In this document: piece after piece, positions 6,985 through 12,312 of the stretch
How positions within the stretch are numbered: position 1 is the stretch's first letter
Layout of the letters: every line of letters starts with the position of its first letter
The notes under the pieces: model-generated
The model's input: only the letters and a program-made list of their open reading frames with translations
What the model was told of the DNA's origin: nothing
Databases searched by the model: none
Source: Chitinophagaceae bacterium
GTDB taxonomy: Bacteria; Bacteroidota; Bacteroidia; Chitinophagales; Chitinophagaceae
Direction of reading: 5' to 3'
Assembly: GCA_947463105.1 (NCBI GenBank)
Contig: CANHSD010000068.1
Coordinates: forward strand, 1-12,312
Length of the DNA stretch: 12,312 nucleotides
Made by a program: the position numbers and the translations under genes

Positions 6985-8463
6985 ATGGCAACAAGAACTC
7001 AACAATCCCCCAAATTTTTTGGAGAAGGCCTGACCTTCGATGATGTATTGCTCGTTCCGGCATATTCAGACGTATTGCCCAGGGAGGTCAACATCGCTAC
7101 GCATCTTACCAAAGACATTGTTTTGAACATACCACTGCTCTCTGCAGCAATGGATACCGTAACTGAAGCCATACTGGCCATCGCATTGGCAAGGGAAGGC
7201 GGAATAGGCATCCTGCACAAGAACATGGGCATTGAACAACAGGTCGAACAGGTTCGTCGGGTCAAAAGAAGTGAGAGCGGCATGATCATTGATCCTGTTG
7301 TATTGCAGGAGGATGCAACCATTGCAGATGCACTCAGGTTGATGAAAGAAAACAAGATCGGCGGCATTCCCATTGTGAGTGCAACCAACAAGCTGGTGGG
7401 CATTCTTACCAACCGCGACCTCAGGTTTGAAACCAATAAAAAGAAGAAAGTAAGTGAGGTGATGACCAGTGAAAACCTGGTTACAGCACCGGAGGGAACC
7501 GATCTCAGGAAGGCTGAGAAAATACTCCAGAACTATAAAATTGAAAAATTGCCAGTAGTGGCCAGGAATGGCCAACTCAAAGGCCTGATTACTTACCGCG
7601 ATATTTTGCAATTGCAGAGCTTCCCCAATGCGGTGAAGGATGAATTCGGCAGGTTGAGGGTAGGTGCAGCTTTGGGCATCACCAAAGACATGCTCGACAG
7701 GACAGCGGCGCTGCAGCAGATTGGTGTAGACGTAGTCTGTCTTGACAGTGCCCATGGCCATACCAAAGGGGTGGTCGATTCTCTAAAATTGTTGAAAAAG
7801 AATTTTAAGACTCTTCGCATTATTGCAGGGAATGTTGCAACAGCAGCAGGTGCAAAAGCGCTTGCAGATGCAGGAGCTGATTGTGTGAAAGTGGGCATTG
7901 GACCCGGTTCTATCTGCACAACCCGCATTGTTGCAGGTGCCGGGGTACCTCAAATCACCGCCATTCTCGAAGCATCTTCCGCATTGAAAAAAATGAATGT
8001 TCCCATCATCGCAGATGGAGGCATCAGGTATACTGGAGATTTTGTCAAGGCCATCGCGGCAGGGGCATCTACCGTCATGATGGGCAGTGTGTTTGCAGGT
8101 GTTGAGGAAAGCCCAGGAGAGACCATTATCTACGAAGGAAGAAAATTCAAACAGTACCGTGGGATGGGTTCGATTGGCGCCATGCAGCAAGGCAGCAGCG
8201 ACAGGTATTTTCAGGATGTCGAAGAAGGGATCAAGAAATTGGTACCTGAAGGTATTGAAGGAAGGGTTCCTTTCAAAGGCCATCTCAGTGAGGTGATTAC
8301 CCAGTATGTTGGTGGTTTAAGGGCTGGTATGGGTTACTGTGGTGCGAAAAATGTGCAGGAACTCCAGAAAGCACAGTTCATCAGGATCACGCATGCAGGC
8401 ATCAGGGAAAGCCATGCGCACGATGTTGCCATTACCAAAGAAGCACCTAACTACAGCCGCTAA
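6985..8463 (+). CDS. guaB: IMP dehydrogenase
   Basis: This encodes 492 aa, the normal length for bacterial GuaB. It oxidises IMP to XMP with NAD, the committed step to guanine nucleotides, in the cytosol. The N-terminus carries GEGLTFDDVLLVPAYS. Two CBS domains, which bind adenine/guanine nucleotides and regulate activity, are inserted at about 97-214 (IGGIPIVSATNKLVGILTNR and IEKLPVVARNGQLKGLITYR). The catalytic Cys311 sits in GPGSICTTRIVAGAGVPQ, and the IMP-binding stretch IADGGIRYTGD follows. The mobile flap with YRGMGSIGAMQQGSSDRYFQ and the C-terminal GGLRAGMGYCGA are intact. The next in-frame Met is deep in the conserved core, so the start at 6985 is secure. The following gene begins 3 nt after the stop. 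Confidence 0.98.
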   Translation: MATRTQQSPKFFGEGLTFDDVLLVPAYSDVLPREVNIATHLTKDIVLNIPLLSAAMDTVTEAILAIALAREGGIGILHKNMGIEQQVEQVRRVKRSESGMIIDPVVLQEDATIADALRLMKENKIGGIPIVSATNKLVGILTNRDLRFETNKKKKVSEVMTSENLVTAPEGTDLRKAEKILQNYKIEKLPVVARNGQLKGLITYRDILQLQSFPNAVKDEFGRLRVGAALGITKDMLDRTAALQQIGVDVVCLDSAHGHTKGVVDSLKLLKKNFKTLRIIAGNVATAAGAKALADAGADCVKVGIGPGSICTTRIVAGAGVPQITAILEASSALKKMNVPIIADGGIRYTGDFVKAIAAGASTVMMGSVFAGVEESPGETIIYEGRKFKQYRGMGSIGAMQQGSSDRYFQDVEEGIKKLVPEGIEGRVPFKGHLSEVITQYVGGLRAGMGYCGAKNVQELQKAQFIRITHAGIRESHAHDVAITKEAPNYSR

Positions 8464-8466
8464 GCC

Positions 8467-9648
8467 ATGCGCATGAGAATCCTGAAGGCTTTTTTTATTT
8501 TTTGGCTGGTGCTGCTGACTGCTGGAACAAGCCATGCTGCCACTGACAGCAGCCGCTTGCAGATCAGCCTGATTACCTGTGCCCCCGGAGCGGAACTTTA
8601 TTCAGTGTTTGGTCATACTGCATTGAGGATTGTTGACTCAGCAGCCAATACTGACATCATCTACAACTATGGCACATTCAATTTTGATGATCCTGATTTC
8701 TATTCAAAATTTGTTCGCGGCAAGCTGATGTATTTTCTCAGCCAGCAAAGCTTCCCTGATTTTCTTTATGAATATGCGTATTTCAAAAGAGGGGTGAAGG
8801 AGCAGGTTTTGCAGTTGAGCCCAATTGAAAAAAAGGAAATACAGCTCAGCCTTTTTGAGAATGTAAGGGAAGAGAATAGGTATTACAAGTATGATTTTTT
8901 ATACGATAATTGTGCCACAAGGTTGAGGGATATCATTTTCAAGACCAACAAAGACAATGCTTTTGAGCCCAAAGCCTTTGCTGAAAATGGAACGACCTTC
9001 CGGGATTATCTGCACAATTATCTATCAAGAGCTGAGATGCAATGGACAACCCTTGGCATTGATCTTTTGTTGGGTATTGGTGCGGATAAAACCATGACTA
9101 CAGCTGAGTGTATGTTCTTGCCAGATTACCTTGCCCAGGGAGTCTCCATTGCCATTAAAGGAAGTGTAAAGTTGGTGGAAAGGGATCAGGTGCATTTGCC
9201 CAATGCGCAAGATCTTCCCATAAAACTACCTTTCTGGCAGACACCTTTGTTTTTCTTTTCATTCCTTGCATTTTTGGTCGTCCTTCCTTCTTTTTTCAGG
9301 TCGAAAGCCATCGCTTCATTTCAGTCGATCATGGACAGGATCATTTTTGTATTATCTGGCCTGCTTGGCCTCCTATTGCTATACATGTGGTTCGGAACCG
9401 ATCACCAGAGTTTTGCCAGCAACCTCAACCTGGTTTGGGCGATGCCTATCAACTTGCTGGTTGCCTTCAGCATCAAAAGATCTCGAAAATGGCTGAAAAC
9501 CTACCTCCGTTACTACAGCCTCCTGCTTTTGCTCATGATGATCCCCGTTTTGTTGCAGCCTGGTATCATCAATGTTGGTTTATTCCCCCTCATCCTGGCA
9601 CTTTCCTTTAGGTCTTGGATGTTGAGCAGGGATGAAAAAAAATGTTAA
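8467..9648 (+). CDS. lnb: DUF4105 / Lnb-type lipoprotein N-acyltransferase, membrane protein
   Basis: This encodes 393 aa. The N-terminus (MRMRILKAFFIFWLVLLTAG) is a signal peptide ending near SHA-A or an uncleaved anchor. A periplasmic domain of about 225 residues follows, with the DUF4105 hallmarks VFGHTALRI (His50) and YDNCATRLRDI (Cys149), a probable catalytic His/Cys pair. Four or five hydrophobic membrane segments follow at about 256-275, 291-311, 319-336, 346-366 and 367-386, and the chain ends in a charged tail. DUF4105 proteins of Bacteroides were recently assigned as Lnb, the enzyme that adds the third acyl chain to lipoproteins in a phylum lacking Lnt; I rely on memory for this and the function here is by homology. 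It lies 3 nt downstream of guaB with no Shine-Dalgarno, so it is probably cotranscribed. A second Met (8473) is an alternative start. Confidence 0.8.
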   Translation: MRMRILKAFFIFWLVLLTAGTSHAATDSSRLQISLITCAPGAELYSVFGHTALRIVDSAANTDIIYNYGTFNFDDPDFYSKFVRGKLMYFLSQQSFPDFLYEYAYFKRGVKEQVLQLSPIEKKEIQLSLFENVREENRYYKYDFLYDNCATRLRDIIFKTNKDNAFEPKAFAENGTTFRDYLHNYLSRAEMQWTTLGIDLLLGIGADKTMTTAECMFLPDYLAQGVSIAIKGSVKLVERDQVHLPNAQDLPIKLPFWQTPLFFFSFLAFLVVLPSFFRSKAIASFQSIMDRIIFVLSGLLGLLLLYMWFGTDHQSFASNLNLVWAMPINLLVAFSIKRSRKWLKTYLRYYSLLLLLMMIPVLLQPGIINVGLFPLILALSFRSWMLSRDEKKC

Positions 9649-9667
9649 AGCATTGAAGTCCATAGAT

Positions 9668-9683
9668 ACTTCTTTGGAGAAGT
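9668..9683 (+). other. Small inverted repeat after lnb, possible weak terminator
   Basis: ACTTCT-TTGG-AGAAGT forms a 6-bp stem with a 4-nt loop 20 nt after the lnb stop. It is not followed by a T-run, so intrinsic termination is doubtful. It is the only stem-loop I see in the 103-nt gap before the next gene. Confidence 0.25.
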
Positions 9684-9751
9684 TGTCATTTGAAAAAACA
9701 AAAGGTTAATTTTATCGCAAAGCACGCTAACAATTCGATTAACTCAAATTG

Positions 9752-12312
9752 GTGGAGAAACGAGTCCTGTCTATCCTGATTGCCTTATTTTTCATTTCGC
9801 TTACCTCTTACGCAAAGCACATAGCAGGGGGAGAGATGAGTTATACCTACCTTGGCCCTTCCGGTAGTGCCTCTAATTCCGGGCGTTACAGCGTCACACT
9901 CAAGTTGTACCGTGATTGCAATACTGATGGGGCGCAGCTCGACGCCAATGCCACCATTACCATTTATCCTGGAGGGAGTACCAACTTTTTTGCCAACAGA
10001 AGCATACCGCTGACATCAAAGGAAACGATTGCCCTTGTTAAGCCCGACCCATGCATCAGCAATCCTCCCGTGATCTGTTATGAAGTTGGGTATTATACGT
10101 TTGAAATTGACCTGCCTTTTAGTGCATTGGGTTATGCTATTTCTTACCAGCGTTGCTGCAGGATTGATGGAATTTTCAATGTTGTCAATTCTCAAAATGC
10201 CGGTGTAACCTATACAGCAAACATTCCCGGCACAAGCAGTGGTCCAAATGCTCCTCTCAATAGTTCTCCTTTTTTCAAGACCAGCGATACTGTTGTAATT
10301 TGTGCCAACAACTATTTCAAGTATGATTTCGCAGCAGTAGATGCTGACAAGGATGAGTTGAGCTATCAGTTTGAAGAAGCCTATCTGGGTGGAACTTCGA
10401 TGGGGCCTGCACCAACTGTTGCCAACGCACCTCCCTACAATTCCCTGAATTATAATTTCGGATTCAGTGCTCAATTGCCCTTAGGCCCTATGGTTCAGAT
10501 CAATGGGGTTACAGGAATGATTACTGGAACTGCTCCGGTGGCAGGTATTTATGTCATTACAGTGGCTGTGGTAGAAAAAAGAAATGGACAAGTTATCAAT
10601 GTTCACCGGAAAGATCTTCACCTGAAAATTGCCGATTGTAGTATCGCTGGTGCAGACCTTGATCCCATAAACATTTCATGCGATGGCTTTACCGTCAATT
10701 TTAAAAACAATTCTACAAGCCCACTGATCAAGACATTTGATTGGGACTTTGGTATTGCATCTTCTACAACTGATGTATCTACAGATCCATCGCCTTCATT
10801 CACATTTCCCGCTGCAGGAGATTATACCGTCCGCCTGATCACCAACAAGAATGATCAGTGCTCAGATACCGGATATACCATTGCAAAAGTATATCCAGGC
10901 TTTACTACAGATTTTACTGTCCAGGAAACCTGCAAAGGAGTCCCCTATTTATTTAATGATGACTCAAAAACCATCTACGGTACCGTCAACAAATGGAAAT
11001 GGGATTTTGGCAATGTAAATGCCAATGATGATACTTCTATCAATGCGTCTTCATCCTATATTTATCCTCAGACAGGTGTATTCACTGTCTCTCTGATTGT
11101 TTCCAACAGCAATGGCTGTGTCGATACAGTCTTGAAACAAATTACAGTGGCAGACAAGCCAACCCTGATTGTTCCCAAAGATACCTTGATCTGTAACATT
11201 GATACTTTACAACTCACCGCTTCTGGCATTGGTGTTCATTCCTGGTCTCCGAGCTACAACATCAGCAACACAGGCATTTCCAATCCTTTGGTGAGTCCGG
11301 ATGTTCCGACGCGGTATACGGTTACCTTAACGCAGTCTCCTGGCTGCATCAACAGTGCATCTGTTTTTGTGGATGTGAAGACCTTTGTTTCCTTGAAGGC
11401 GGGGATGGACACCACAATTTGTTTGGGCGATAGTATTTTCCTTCGTCCTTTTTCTGATGGGGTCAACTACCAATGGTCTCCGACTGCCACTGTTTCAAAT
11501 CCTTCAGCAAAGAATACTTGGGTCCGTCCCACGCAGACCACCCGTTATTCGGTTTTGGCAACGATTGGCAAGTGCCAGGCCAATGATGGTTTTGTGGTAA
11601 CCACGGTTCCTTATCCGGTAGCCTCTGCAGGACTAGATACTTTTATTTGCTATGGTTCTCAGGTACGGTTGCGTGCTACTGGCGGCGCCAGGTATCTCTG
11701 GTATCCTGGCAATACCCTGGATGACCAGACAAGGCAAGACCCGATAGCCAGCCCCTGGGACACCACCAATTATGTTGTTGGGGTTTATGAAGACAAGGGT
11801 TGCCCCCGTCCTGTATACGATACGGTAAGGGTCAGTGTTGTACCACGGGTAAAGGCCTTTGCGGGCAATGATACGGTGGCTGTGATTGGTCAGCCCTTGC
11901 AACTGCTGGCTACAGGAGGATTGAATTACAGTTGGAGTCCAACATCCTTTCTCAACAATGGGTTGATTGCTGGTCCTGTTGCCAAGTTGAACGATGACAT
12001 CAGTTATGTGGTAAGGGTTGCCACCAAAGAAGGATGTTTTGCTTTTGATACAGTAAAAGTGAAGGTTTACAAGACCCCTCCTGAGATATTTGTTCCTACA
12101 GCGTTTACGCCGAATGACGATGGCCTGAACGACAGGCTGATACCGATTCCTGTGGGGATTGCAAGGATTGTGTATTTCAAGGTGTACAACCGATACGGAG
12201 AGCTGGTGTTCAGCACAGAAGAGATCGGCAGGGGTTGGAATGGTGTCTACAAGGGCCGCGACCAGGGCAATGAATCTTTTGTCTGGCATGCACTGGGTGT
12301 GGATTATCTGGG
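9752..12312 (+). CDS. Secreted PKD / Ig-like repeat protein with gliding-motility type C-terminal domain (3' end outside window)
   Basis: The frame is open for about 853 codons to the window edge. No ATG precedes the signal peptide: an in-frame TAA at 9740-9742 leaves only GTG at 9752 (or TTG at 9749). The GTG gives MEKRVLSILIALFFISLTSYA, a good signal peptide. The mature N-terminus KHIAGGEMSYTYLG is the conserved opening of a large Bacteroidota exoprotein family, with an N-terminal domain to about 290. PKD domains follow at about 295-383 (FDWDFG, AAGDYTVRL) and 384-469 (WKWDFG, TGVFTVSLIV). Four Ig-like repeats span 470-777. From about 778 the chain is a CHU_C / type B type IX sorting domain (VPTAFTPNDDGLNDRLIP, VYNRYGELVF, GWNG.YKG), of which the last 10-15 residues are probably missing. 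The domain predicts export by the type IX system and surface attachment or release; adhesion or gliding is a family-level inference. No good promoter box is visible upstream. Confidence 0.9.
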   Translation, partial: MEKRVLSILIALFFISLTSYAKHIAGGEMSYTYLGPSGSASNSGRYSVTLKLYRDCNTDGAQLDANATITIYPGGSTNFFANRSIPLTSKETIALVKPDPCISNPPVICYEVGYYTFEIDLPFSALGYAISYQRCCRIDGIFNVVNSQNAGVTYTANIPGTSSGPNAPLNSSPFFKTSDTVVICANNYFKYDFAAVDADKDELSYQFEEAYLGGTSMGPAPTVANAPPYNSLNYNFGFSAQLPLGPMVQINGVTGMITGTAPVAGIYVITVAVVEKRNGQVINVHRKDLHLKIADCSIAGADLDPINISCDGFTVNFKNNSTSPLIKTFDWDFGIASSTTDVSTDPSPSFTFPAAGDYTVRLITNKNDQCSDTGYTIAKVYPGFTTDFTVQETCKGVPYLFNDDSKTIYGTVNKWKWDFGNVNANDDTSINASSSYIYPQTGVFTVSLIVSNSNGCVDTVLKQITVADKPTLIVPKDTLICNIDTLQLTASGIGVHSWSPSYNISNTGISNPLVSPDVPTRYTVTLTQSPGCINSASVFVDVKTFVSLKAGMDTTICLGDSIFLRPFSDGVNYQWSPTATVSNPSAKNTWVRPTQTTRYSVLATIGKCQANDGFVVTTVPYPVASAGLDTFICYGSQVRLRATGGARYLWYPGNTLDDQTRQDPIASPWDTTNYVVGVYEDKGCPRPVYDTVRVSVVPRVKAFAGNDTVAVIGQPLQLLATGGLNYSWSPTSFLNNGLIAGPVAKLNDDISYVVRVATKEGCFAFDTVKVKVYKTPPEIFVPTAFTPNDDGLNDRLIPIPVGIARIVYFKVYNRYGELVFSTEEIGRGWNGVYKGRDQGNESFVWHALGVDYL
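11159..12082 (+). repeat. Four tandem Ig-like protein repeats in the PKD protein
   Basis: Repeats of 74-80 residues start at 11159, 11399, 11627 and 11861. Shared elements are DT.IC near the start, a Y.W(S/Y)P motif in the middle, a (T/S)(R/N)Y.V strand, and a GC or KC before the final strand. Cys pairs 481/532, 557/608 and 633/684 recur at the same positions in repeats 1-3. In repeat 4 the first Cys position is Val711, and Cys762 is alone. The repeats are clearly diverged at both protein and DNA level. Confidence 0.75.

Noticed and set aside
7066..7761. 231-codon leftward open frame inside guaB
   Set aside because: It is antisense to the intact IMP dehydrogenase core, Cys/His-rich by mirror composition, and has no recognisable domain or promoter.
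10016..10474. 152-codon leftward open frame
   Set aside because: It is antisense to the N-terminal domain of the PKD protein, with no family resemblance.
11633..12289. 218-codon leftward open frame at the right end
   Set aside because: It is antisense to the repeat and sorting domains of the PKD protein, whose frame is clearly real.
1..12312. Mobile element, CRISPR array, toxin-antitoxin pair, tRNA or riboswitch
   Set aside because: I found no terminal inverted repeats, transposase motifs, regularly spaced repeats, cloverleaf or long structured leader; intergenic gaps are all about 110 bp or less and accounted for by promoters or plain AT-rich sequence.

Overview
This window comes from the chromosome of a member of the Bacteroidota, most likely class Chitinophagia, although I cannot place the genus. 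Three things point there. Promoters carry the phylum's TAnnTTTG -7 box and most genes lack a Shine-Dalgarno. Several genes are outer-membrane or surface families typical of the phylum: an HHH/beta-barrel protein, an OmpA protein with PD40 repeats, and a PKD protein with a gliding-motility type C-terminal domain. A DUF4105/Lnb-type lipoprotein acyltransferase is also present. No mobile element, CRISPR array, tRNA or rRNA is visible, and coding density is very high.

Layout. Positions 1-2160 hold a leftward two-gene unit: a 268-aa predicted outer-membrane barrel (1354-2160), overlapped by 17 bp by a helix-hairpin-helix plus beta-barrel protein (from 1370 leftward, running off the window). An 86-bp divergent promoter region separates it from the rightward genes. 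These are folD (2247-3122) with queE 3 bp behind it (3126-3740); a TPR/PD40/regulatory-like/OmpA protein with the PorE domain order (3847-5754); dprA (5845-6954); guaB (6985-8463) with an lnb-like gene 3 bp behind it (8467-9648); and a large secreted PKD/Ig-repeat protein (from 9752, running off the right end) that ends in a type IX secretion sorting domain.

How they fit together. folD, queE and guaB are housekeeping genes of one-carbon/folate, 7-deazaguanine and guanine nucleotide metabolism. dprA handles incoming single-stranded DNA in transformation. The remaining genes concern the cell envelope: lipoprotein maturation, a peptidoglycan-anchored OmpA protein, outer-membrane barrels and a large exported surface protein. 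The most interesting general signal is that folD, dprA and guaB each carry a -7 box only 3-6 nt before the ATG, which predicts leaderless or nearly leaderless mRNAs. I see no clearly new multi-gene system. The least characterised part is the overlapping barrel / HHH-barrel pair at the left.
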